A stretch of 15,819 nucleotides of DNA. Source: an uncultured Ruminococcus sp. (GTDB taxonomy: Bacteria > Bacillota > Clostridia > Oscillospirales > Ruminococcaceae). The stretch spans positions 1-15,819 of the forward strand of contig CAMWHN010000021.1 in assembly GCA_947174085.1 (NCBI GenBank), in the 5' to 3' direction. This document shows positions 1-5,952 of this stretch, in pieces. Within the stretch, counting starts at the first letter, position 1; every line of letters begins with the position of its first letter. The notes beneath the pieces were generated by a model that worked only from the letters and a program-made list of their open reading frames with translations, did not search any database and had not been told where the DNA came from. Made by a program: the position numbers and the translations under genes.

Positions 1-320
1 AGATTATTTTCTGGTATTTTAAGCGAAAATCCTAATTTTTTCAATTCATTATCTGATAATTTTAATTCGCTGACGGGTCCGGCAACAAATTGATATGCCC
101 CATGATTAATAATTCCATAATACCAAGAATCCTGATAAACATAATAACTAATTTCTTCATTTTTTTTAATAATATCTTTCTCAGAGAGTACAATAGGGTC
201 AATTTCAATATTAACTGGTGTATAAAAATAAATTTTTTCATGCTGATAATAAAGCCGGACAGGCATGCCGAACATATTCGCAAATTGACGGCTGAAATAG
301 ATTAATTCTTCTCGTGTCAT
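1..320 (-). CDS. Partial protein, possible N-terminal sensing domain of a transcriptional regulator (C-terminus off the left edge)
   Basis: An open frame starts at the ATG at 318-320 and stays open to the left edge, giving 106 residues with no stop. A GGAGGAG ribosome binding site lies 5-6 bases upstream and a near-consensus promoter lies about 70 bases further up, so it is a real gene. The visible part starts MTREELIYFSRQ and contains FGMPVRLY, YYGIINHG and FVAGPVSELKLSD. It has no signal peptide or membrane helix and looks like a cytoplasmic alpha/beta domain. The small-domain start and the GP(V) motif recall the N-terminal domains of AraC/YesN-type regulators of Clostridia, but the DNA-binding part would lie outside the window. 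The function is therefore inference; the existence of the gene is well supported. Confidence 0.6.
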   Translation of the reverse strand, partial: MTREELIYFSRQFANMFGMPVRLYYQHEKIYFYTPVNIEIDPIVLSEKDIIKKNEEISYYVYQDSWYYGIINHGAYQFVAGPVSELKLSDNELKKLGFSLKIPENN

Positions 321-386
321 AACAACTCCTCCAATTTTATAAATTTAATAAACTTGTTTGGCATTTAAAAATATATCTTATTATTT

Positions 387-415
387 ATTATATTATATTT
401 TTAATAATTTGTCAA
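387..415 (-). promoter_or_regulatory. Sigma-A promoter of the left-edge gene
   Basis: On the minus strand, -35 TTGACA (410-415) and -10 TATAAT (387-392) are separated by exactly 17 bases. Both hexamers match the consensus perfectly. The transcript would start near 380, giving a leader of about 60 bases before the ATG at 320. The promoter lies just downstream of the 435-483 terminator, so the left-edge gene is an independent unit. Confidence 0.8.
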
Positions 416-434
416 TATTCTTCAAAAAAAACTT

Positions 435-483
435 GGTGGCATTCCTCTCCGACTTCCTAAAGAAGTCAAAGTATCCTGCCACC
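435..483 (-). terminator. Compound hairpin terminator after the SDR gene, probably bidirectional
   Basis: The outer stem is GGTGGCA (435-441) with TGCCACC (477-483). A second perfect stem is nested in its loop: GACTTC (451-456) with GAAGTC (462-467), loop CTAAA. It begins 5 bases after the SDR stop codon. A run of T follows the outer stem on each strand (plus: directly after 483; minus: after a short AAG), so it can end transcription in either direction. Confidence 0.7.
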
Positions 484-488
484 TTTTT

Positions 489-1202
489 TTAAATTACAAA
501 TCCGCCATTTACACCGATAATTTGCCCTGTAATAAAACTGGCTTTTTCACTGCACAAGAAAATAGCTGTCTGTGCAATATCTTCTGGTGTGCCGAGCCGT
601 CCTAAAGGCGTTTCTTGTGCGAGTTGCTGTAATACTTGTTCATCATAGCAATTTAACATAGGTGTTTGAATCACACCGCAAGCAATGCAATTTACTTTAA
701 TATTACTCGGCGCAACTTCTTGCGCCAATGCTTTTGTAAAGCCAATCATAGCCGATTTTGTTGCAGAATAATCCACTTCACAAGATGCGCCAACTTGTCC
801 CCACATAGAACTAATATTTAAAATACAACCTGTTTTTCTATGAATCATTTGCGGTAATAATAATCTGGTACATTCGATTGCGCCTAAAATATTCACAGCA
901 AATAAATTTCTTCTGGTATCCGGCATAATATCCGTTAATAAACCTGAAACAGATATTCCTGCATTATTAATTAATACATCAATATGCCCTGCAATTTTCA
1001 ATACAGAATTTATCATCGTTTCAATTTCAGAAATTTCTGCTAAATCTGCCTGCACCGCAACACCATGTAATTTTTTTGCAAGTTGTTCTGTTTGCTTATT
1101 TTTATGATAATGCAATATCACAAAATAACCCTCTTGTGCAAATAATTCTGCCATTTTTGAACCAATGCCACCGCCTGCACCTGTAATCAAAACTGTTTTC
1201 AT
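489..1202 (-). CDS. Short-chain dehydrogenase/reductase, FabG-like; possibly EF-P 5-aminopentanone reductase (YmfI-like)
   Basis: This 237-residue classical SDR is a cytosolic NAD(P)H-dependent oxidoreductase. The cofactor-binding TGAGGGIG lies at residues 7-14 and the NNAG structural motif at 79-82. The catalytic residues are Ser132, Tyr145 and Lys149 (YSATK). The C-terminus is complete. The segments GYFVILHYHKNK and SSMWGQVGASCEVDYSATK resemble the clostridial YmfI-type subfamily, which reduces 5-aminopentanonylated EF-P, but FabG-like reductases are close, so the substrate is uncertain. The usual Pro-Gly after the active site (around 175) reads Cys-Gly here. I chose the ATG at 1202, preceded by AGGAGA, because residues from there match the family. 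An upstream in-frame ATG would add a cysteine-rich, non-homologous extension. The start overlaps the stop of the upstream protease gene by four bases (ATGA), implying translational coupling. Confidence 0.9.
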   Translation of the reverse strand: MKTVLITGAGGGIGSKMAELFAQEGYFVILHYHKNKQTEQLAKKLHGVAVQADLAEISEIETMINSVLKIAGHIDVLINNAGISVSGLLTDIMPDTRRNLFAVNILGAIECTRLLLPQMIHRKTGCILNISSMWGQVGASCEVDYSATKSAMIGFTKALAQEVAPSNIKVNCIACGVIQTPMLNCYDEQVLQQLAQETPLGRLGTPEDIAQTAIFLCSEKASFITGQIIGVNGGFVI

Positions 1203-2173
1203 GCTTGTTTCTCCTGATTCTCTAAAAATTTCATTGGCACAAGTAATAGCACAGCAATTGCAATCAGCATGACAATCGCACAAGGCAGACTTGCTTCTAG
1301 TCCAAACTTTCCGCCATTTGCGAAATCAGCATTTTTCACCAGAGAAACAGAAAAAATTGTCCCTCCCGTATCAATGCCACTGACTGGCAAACCATAGAAA
1401 TTCCCTTGCACAAAATTCCAGACGCTGTGAATCGCACATGCTCCCCATAAATTATTAGTTCTCAAAACATAGAGGGAAATCATAATTGCATAGAGCGTTA
1501 AATTAACAAAAGCCGTCAAAGAAAAGCCATTATTTGCTTTATGCATGAACCCAAAAAATATAGAATTAACTACAACTGCCCAAACTGGATTATAATTTCT
1601 TAAAATAGTGGTCATGAAATAGCCACGACAAATAACTTCTTCGCTCATGCCCTGTAAGAGCCAACCGCCGAGCATAATTAAAATGCTAGAAATCGAAAAT
1701 GTTTGCAATCCGTTCCAAGTAATACCGCCCATGCAGAGTGATAATAAAACAACGAAACTAAATAGCAAAAAGCCAACACCTAAACCAGCAATATAATGCG
1801 AAACTGCATGTTTCTGAAATCCCATAGTATTTAATTTTCTGCCCTCTACCAATCTGCAAAAGAGAAGTGTCACCAAAGTGGCAAATGCTGTACAGTATAA
1901 CATAATTTTAGTCATAGATGGGTCTGATAGTAAATTCATTATTTTATCTCGTACAACAGCTTCATCAAGTGTACCTGTGATTTCTATTTGTTCATTCGCC
2001 CATGCCATTAATTTCGGCATAATTGCTAACAACATTGGCAAGCTCTGGGCAATCTCCCCAACATAAAATATAACTAGAAAAATTAATATTTTGAAAATTA
2101 TATTCTTAGGTGTTAAGAATTTTTCTGATTCTCTAACAGTTTTTGTTAAAGCATAATCTGTGTATAACTTCAT
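1199..2173 (-). CDS. CPBP family intramembrane metalloprotease (Abi/CAAX protease-like)
   Basis: This is a 324-residue membrane protein with about eight hydrophobic segments. The CPBP (Abi) signature motifs are all present: Glu178-Glu179 with Arg183 (EExxxR), Phe207 to His211 (FxxxH), and His249 with Asn253 (HxxxN). These glutamates and histidines are the expected zinc or catalytic residues, so the enzyme looks active. Family members include Rce1-like CAAX proteases and proteins implicated in bacteriocin self-immunity or membrane-protein processing. The substrate here cannot be read from sequence. A hydrophilic stretch at about 55-88 precedes the core. The ATG at 2173 has an AAGGGG ribosome binding site. 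Its stop overlaps the start of the SDR gene, and the zinc-ribbon gene ends 39 bases upstream, so all of these probably share one mRNA. Confidence 0.9.
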   Translation of the reverse strand: MKLYTDYALTKTVRESEKFLTPKNIIFKILIFLVIFYVGEIAQSLPMLLAIMPKLMAWANEQIEITGTLDEAVVRDKIMNLLSDPSMTKIMLYCTAFATLVTLLFCRLVEGRKLNTMGFQKHAVSHYIAGLGVGFLLFSFVVLLSLCMGGITWNGLQTFSISSILIMLGGWLLQGMSEEVICRGYFMTTILRNYNPVWAVVVNSIFFGFMHKANNGFSLTAFVNLTLYAIMISLYVLRTNNLWGACAIHSVWNFVQGNFYGLPVSGIDTGGTIFSVSLVKNADFANGGKFGLEASLPCAIVMLIAIAVLLLVPMKFLENQEKQA

Positions 2174-2212
2174 ATAAAAAGCCCCTTTCTATAAATACTA
2201 ATTAAATCAGTA

Positions 2213-2455
2213 TTATTTATTTTCTAGTCTATATGTCATAATTGGCTGATTATTTCCATTTTCATAAACATATATACTTTTGCACATAGGACATCTCCAA
2301 ACTTCATATTTTGGCAAAGGAATTTGCCATGGTTGTATTGATTCACAATCAAAAACTTTTTCCCATTCTTTATCAGTGTATACTCTCAACTGAATATCAT
2401 TTGGAGACAAACTATTACTTAATACTGTCCCACAAGAACAAACTATTCTTGCCAT
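2213..2455 (-). CDS. Small zinc-ribbon protein of unknown function
   Basis: This 80-residue cytosolic protein has a CxC pair (Cys6, Cys8) near the N-terminus and a CxxC pair (Cys55, Cys58) in WRCPMCKS, with an extra Cys37. That spacing fits one zinc-ribbon fold split by an insertion. The middle is acidic and aromatic (EWEKVFDC, QPWQIPLP). There is no signal peptide or helix-turn-helix. The start at 2455 has a GAGGTG ribosome binding site. It lies 12 bases after the stop of the 101-residue gene, so the two are translated from one message and may act together. I do not recognise a named family. Confidence 0.75.
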   Translation of the reverse strand: MARIVCSCGTVLSNSLSPNDIQLRVYTDKEWEKVFDCESIQPWQIPLPKYEVWRCPMCKSIYVYENGNNQPIMTYRLENK

Positions 2456-2467
2456 ACAATCACCTCG

Positions 2468-2773
2468 TTAAATATTCTCATCAACTTGAATCATATATTT
2501 TTCACCAGCAACTTTTTTTAGCAAATTAATAGCTTTACGAATTTTTTTATCAAAAGCGATTTCTTCTTCTTTGCTGGAAAAGCCTTTATATGCGAACTCT
2601 ATTTCGTTATTAACAAACAAACCATCATATTCAGTAGAAATTTCATCTAAAAGCCTAGCTAATTCTTGATATTGCAATAAATCTTCTGGCAAGCCAACAT
2701 CAATTAATGCATCATCATTTAGAACCCAAATAGGCGAACAATTATATTCTAGCATAAATCTTAATTTTTTCAT
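2468..2773 (-). CDS. Unrecognised 101-residue protein
   Basis: This is a soluble, acidic, mostly alpha-helical small protein. The N-terminal half contains EYNCSPIWVLND and a segment rich in Leu, Asp and Glu (about 28-48). A YDGLFVNNEIEFAYKGF stretch follows, then a lysine/glutamate-rich helix (about 66-92). No enzymatic motif, signal peptide or membrane segment is visible. The size and composition would fit an immunity-type or accessory protein, but nothing in the sequence proves this. The ATG at 2773 has only a weak purine-rich ribosome binding site (GAAAGAAAG, rather far from the start), and the preceding leader carries a 9-bp hairpin. The zinc-ribbon gene follows 12 bases downstream. Confidence 0.65.
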   Translation of the reverse strand: MKKLRFMLEYNCSPIWVLNDDALIDVGLPEDLLQYQELARLLDEISTEYDGLFVNNEIEFAYKGFSSKEEEIAFDKKIRKAINLLKKVAGEKYMIQVDENI

Positions 2774-2801
2774 ATTTTTATAAACTTTCTTTCATTCATA
2801 G

Positions 2802-2825
2802 CCCCTCACTTTTTTCAGTGAGGGG
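2802..2825. terminator. Perfect 9-bp hairpin between the phosphate transporter gene and the small gene pair
   Basis: CCCCTCACT (2802-2810) pairs with AGTGAGGGG (2817-2825) around a 6-base loop. It lies 10 bases after the transporter stop. On the minus strand, the direction of the genes, no U tract follows, so termination should be incomplete and read-through into the 101-residue gene is likely. On the plus strand a T-rich stretch follows, but there is no plus-strand gene to end. Confidence 0.55.
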
Positions 2826-2835
2826 TATTTATTTT

Positions 2836-4641
2836 TTAAGATATATTATTTGAATTAGAAACACTATTTGCAATGCTATATTGCTGTGAAAACTTCTCAA
2901 ATTTGTCATTAAATTTTTGATTTCCAAACTTGACTTTGTTCAAATACTCGTGCGTGCCAAAAGTGCTGTGAGAAGTCTCTATGACGGAGACAGCCACGTT
3001 GGAGCAGTGGTCAGAGACCCTCTCGAAATTGGTCAAAATATCGCTCAAAATGAAACCAGTTTCTATTGTGCAAGTCCCTTTTTGTAGGCGTCGCACATGG
3101 TTGGCTTTTATGTCACGAGTTAGGTAGTCAATAACTTGTTCCAGCGGTTCAATATGTGTTGCTAGCTCTTCGTCTACTGTCTTATAAACCCTGTAGGCAC
3201 GCTCCAGAATGTCTTCTAAAGCCTCCGTCAAGACCTCCATTTCTTTTTTACCGTGTTCAGAAAAAGTGATTTTTTCATCATGAATTTCTTTTGCAATCGC
3301 ACATAAATTAATAGCGTGGTCTCCCAAGCGTTCAAAATCGCCAATTGCTCTTAGCACACGAGAAGAAACTTGGCTGTCATGCTCTGATAAAGCTTGTGAT
3401 GTCAGTTGCACTAACGTTGTGCCGATTCTGTCTTCGTAATTATCGAGCTTGTCCTCGTTTTTAGATACTTTTTCAGCGGTTTTTTTATCATACTCTTTTA
3501 AAAGTGATAAGCTTAATAGCACGGTTTCTTTTGCCAATTTCGCCATTCTGCGAGACGCTTCGTCACATTCTGCAATTGCAACAGATGGCGTTGTTAATAC
3601 ACGTTTATCTAATAAAGCATGTTCTTCTGTTTGTGGTTCTTCCTGATTTTTATCCGGCAAGAACCAGTTCGCAATTTTTTCAAGACCTTTTGCGAAAGGC
3701 AATAATAAAATAGTTGTTGCAATATTAAACACAGTATGTACAATAGCAATACCAACAGAATTAATTGTCCAGTCAGAGAATGCAAACCCGATTGCCATTT
3801 CTAAAATTTCATAAAGTGTTAAGAAAATCACAGTACCAATAATATTAAATGCAATATGAATCACACCTACTTTTTTAGCATTTCTGTTTACGCCAAAACT
3901 TGAAATAACTGCTGTGACACAAGTACCAATATTTTGTCCCATAATAATTGGGATTGCCATACCAAACGTAATTGCGCCGGAAGAATCTGCTAATCTTTGT
4001 AAAATACCAATAGAAGCTGCTGAACTTTGAATAATACCAGTTACAACTGTACCGACCAGAACACCCAAAAATGGATTTTTAAATTTCGTCAGCATTTGCT
4101 GAAATTCCTGAGATTCTTTCAAAGGCGCAACTGCATCACCCATGAGAACCATACCATACATTAAGACAGCGAATCCAACTAGAATTGCACCAATATCTTT
4201 TTTCCTGCCATTTTTCGACATCATAATTAATACTGCGCCGACCATAGCGAATACTAAAGAAAAATATTCTGGATTTAATAACGATAGCCACAAAGGACCT
4301 TGTGTATCCACACCCATTAAGCATAATAGCCATGTTGTAAACGTCTTGCCAATATTCGCACCAATAATAATGACAACTGTCTGACTAACTTCCATGACAC
4401 CGCAATTGACAAGTCCGACTAACATGACTGTCAGAGACGAAGAAGATTGCAATACAATCGTAATAAACGTCCCTAAGAATAAACTTAGCCAAGTATTAGA
4501 AGTCAGCTTTTTTAAAGCCTGTTCTAACTTACCGCCTGCCATTTTTTCCAAGCCTGATGACATGACATTCATGCCATATAGAAAAAATGCGAGTCCGCCA
4601 ATTACGGTAATTACTGCCAATATAATTTCTTTTGCATCCAT
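2836..4641 (-). CDS. Na+/phosphate cotransporter, NptA type, with C-terminal PhoU domain
   Basis: This 601-residue inner-membrane protein is predicted to import inorganic phosphate with Na+. It has the two inverted Na/Pi-cotransporter repeats. Each carries the QSS motif: QSSSS at residues 65-69 and QSSAAS at 205-210. Conserved NIG motifs follow (96-98 GANIGKT, 237-239 GQNIGT). About eight to nine hydrophobic segments end near residue 320. Residues from about 355 to 560 form a cytoplasmic PhoU-like helical domain with the two characteristic repeats, GDFERLGDH (434-442) and NFERVSDH (538-545). In this family the PhoU part is thought to tune transport or sense phosphate state. The tail after 580 is serine/asparagine-rich and unstructured. 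The ATG at 4641 has an AAAGGCGG ribosome binding site. It follows the phosphatase gene by 17 bases, pairing Pi import with a Pi-releasing enzyme. Confidence 0.92.
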   Translation of the reverse strand: MDAKEIILAVITVIGGLAFFLYGMNVMSSGLEKMAGGKLEQALKKLTSNTWLSLFLGTFITIVLQSSSSLTVMLVGLVNCGVMEVSQTVVIIIGANIGKTFTTWLLCLMGVDTQGPLWLSLLNPEYFSLVFAMVGAVLIMMSKNGRKKDIGAILVGFAVLMYGMVLMGDAVAPLKESQEFQQMLTKFKNPFLGVLVGTVVTGIIQSSAASIGILQRLADSSGAITFGMAIPIIMGQNIGTCVTAVISSFGVNRNAKKVGVIHIAFNIIGTVIFLTLYEILEMAIGFAFSDWTINSVGIAIVHTVFNIATTILLLPFAKGLEKIANWFLPDKNQEEPQTEEHALLDKRVLTTPSVAIAECDEASRRMAKLAKETVLLSLSLLKEYDKKTAEKVSKNEDKLDNYEDRIGTTLVQLTSQALSEHDSQVSSRVLRAIGDFERLGDHAINLCAIAKEIHDEKITFSEHGKKEMEVLTEALEDILERAYRVYKTVDEELATHIEPLEQVIDYLTRDIKANHVRRLQKGTCTIETGFILSDILTNFERVSDHCSNVAVSVIETSHSTFGTHEYLNKVKFGNQKFNDKFEKFSQQYSIANSVSNSNNIS

Positions 4642-4658
4642 GAAACATAACCGCCTTT

Positions 4659-5123
4659 CTAATTAAGAAATATTTTTTTATATTTTTCCAGTGCATCAAA
4701 AACTTTATGATACACTAACTGATTTGGATAATATTTATAATTTACAAAAACAGAAATTCCTGTATGATAAAAATGTTCTAAAATTGCACTTGCACAGCCA
4801 GCACTTCGACTTTGTCCGTAATCACATTGACAAATAATATTTTTTTTCGTCTCATAAGCATGATAAATAAATTTTGCTAATTTATCTGTTTCTGCTTCTG
4901 GAAAATATGTATCATAATTATAGCCTTTATTTTCAAGTACATCAATATCCAAATCATCAATTTCACAATAAAATACATCTTGACAGATATGACTATAATC
5001 TACACGAGTATAATTTTTCTGTCTGCACTTATCATAAAAGCTAATCACAACCGTATGTTCAGGGAATTTATTTTTTAATATACTTGTTTCTATTTCTGTT
5101 CTGGAATAAATATCAACTTTCAT
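4659..5123 (-). CDS. Small cysteine phosphatase of the protein-tyrosine/dual-specificity type
   Basis: This 154-residue cytosolic protein carries a Cx5R phosphate-binding loop followed by Ser: Cys100-Asp-Tyr-Gly-Gln-Ser-Arg106-Ser. This is the active-site signature of cysteine-dependent phosphatases. It lies after a beta strand (NIICQ) and before a helix, as the fold requires. The general acid could be one of the aspartates upstream, such as Asp71; this is not certain. The compact size matches DSP-like domains in Firmicutes and phages rather than low-molecular-weight PTPs, whose loop sits at the N-terminus. The substrate is unknown. The ATG at 5123 has an AAAGGA site. The transporter gene begins 17 bases after the stop, so the two form an operon. 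Confidence 0.75.
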   Translation of the reverse strand: MKVDIYSRTEIETSILKNKFPEHTVVISFYDKCRQKNYTRVDYSHICQDVFYCEIDDLDIDVLENKGYNYDTYFPEAETDKLAKFIYHAYETKKNIICQCDYGQSRSAGCASAILEHFYHTGISVFVNYKYYPNQLVYHKVFDALEKYKKIFLN

Positions 5124-5148
5124 AAAATATTTTTCCTTTCTGGCTTAT

Positions 5149-5171
5149 TTTGATAATTTTATAATATCAAA
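5149..5171. promoter_or_regulatory. Inverted repeat upstream of the phosphatase-transporter operon
   Basis: TTTGATA (5149-5155) and TATCAAA (5165-5171) form a 7-bp inverted repeat around an AT-rich 9-base centre, 25-48 bases upstream of the phosphatase start. It sits where a promoter or operator would be expected. I see no good -35/-10 pair, so the role is inference; AT-rich inverted repeats also occur by chance. Confidence 0.25.
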
Positions 5172-5181
5172 TTTCTACAAA

Positions 5182-5210
5182 ATGCCTTTGCCATAAATTG
5201 ACAAAGGCAT
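5182..5210 (-). terminator. Terminator after the LRR lipoprotein gene
   Basis: ATGCCTTTG (5182-5190) pairs perfectly with CAAAGGCAT (5202-5210), a 9-bp stem with an 11-base loop, starting 8 bases after the lipoprotein stop. On the minus strand a short T run (TTTTG) follows. It closes the typA-lipoprotein unit before the phosphatase operon. Confidence 0.7.
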
Positions 5211-5217
5211 ATTAATA

Positions 5218-5952
5218 TTATTCTATTGCAGTTGGGAAATCATTTTGTTCAGCCCATGACAAAATTTCTGCACCAGAGGTTGCATGAATGGTGCATTTTG
5301 TTTCTGATTCTTCCAGTCCCCAATTTTTATAATTCAAATCAGAATTTAAAATATATAAATCCTGTAATGCAATGCAATTTGTCAGCATTTCTTCATTTGT
5401 ATCTGTGAGGCTAGCGGGCAGAGTTAATTCTGTCAGACTCATGCAATTAGAAAATGCACCACGTCCGATAAATTTCACTTGTTCAGGAATATTAATTTCA
5501 GTAAGACTTTCACAATCTGCAAAAGCCTGTTCATTAATAATTTCAATTGTCTCTGGCAATACAATAGAAGTTACATTCCATGATGCTTCAAACGCATATT
5601 GTCCAATTTCAGTGACAGGATACCCGCCAATTTGAGAAGTAATTACAAGTTCCGTATCAGAGCCATTAAAATCTAAAATCACAGCCGTTCCGTCTGTATG
5701 AATTTCATAAACAAATTGCTCTAACGGAGTTGCACCTGCATCAATTTCTGTACCATTTGGCACAATTGTTTCTTCTGGTGGCTTAGAAGTCGGATATTCT
5801 TCCAGATTCACAGTAGGAATTTCTTGATTTTCTTGATTTTCAGCCTGTTCTGGAATAGTTTCAACTTCTCCCTGTGTGTCAGAATCTGCATTACAGCCAC
5901 AAAGCAAACATACAGAACATAATGCAGTCATGATAAAAATTAATTTTCTCAT
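5218..5952 (-). CDS. BspA-like leucine-rich-repeat (LRR_5) lipoprotein
   Basis: This 244-residue protein has a lipoprotein signal peptide ending in LLCGC, with Cys20 as the lipidated residue, so it should be anchored on the outer face of the membrane. Residues 21-75 are a Glu/Gln/Pro-rich spacer. A short entry module follows (YEIHTDGTAVILDF, about 82-95). Then come about four LRR_5 repeats (about 110-200) of the pattern IGxxAFxxCxSLTEIxIP. A C-terminal cap (IHATSGAEILSWAEQNDF) resembles the usual IYGxxGTAAxxYA ending. LRR_5 proteins typically mediate surface binding; the ligand is unknown. The start overlaps the typA stop (ATGA) and has an AGAGGT ribosome binding site inside typA, so its translation is probably coupled to typA. 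It lacks the GVLYxKD island of the four LRR proteins downstream of glmS. Confidence 0.85.
   Translation of the reverse strand: MRKLIFIMTALCSVCLLCGCNADSDTQGEVETIPEQAENQENQEIPTVNLEEYPTSKPPEETIVPNGTEIDAGATPLEQFVYEIHTDGTAVILDFNGSDTELVITSQIGGYPVTEIGQYAFEASWNVTSIVLPETIEIINEQAFADCESLTEINIPEQVKFIGRGAFSNCMSLTELTLPASLTDTNEEMLTNCIALQDLYILNSDLNYKNWGLEESETKCTIHATSGAEILSWAEQNDFPTAIE

Noticed and set aside
62..305. Two short overlapping open frames at the left edge
   Set aside because: They are out-of-frame shadows of the partial gene starting at 320, which has both a ribosome binding site and a promoter.
1203..1283. Longer, cysteine-rich N-terminus for the SDR gene
   Set aside because: The extension lies inside the protease gene in another frame; the family match and AGGAGA site favour the start at 1202.
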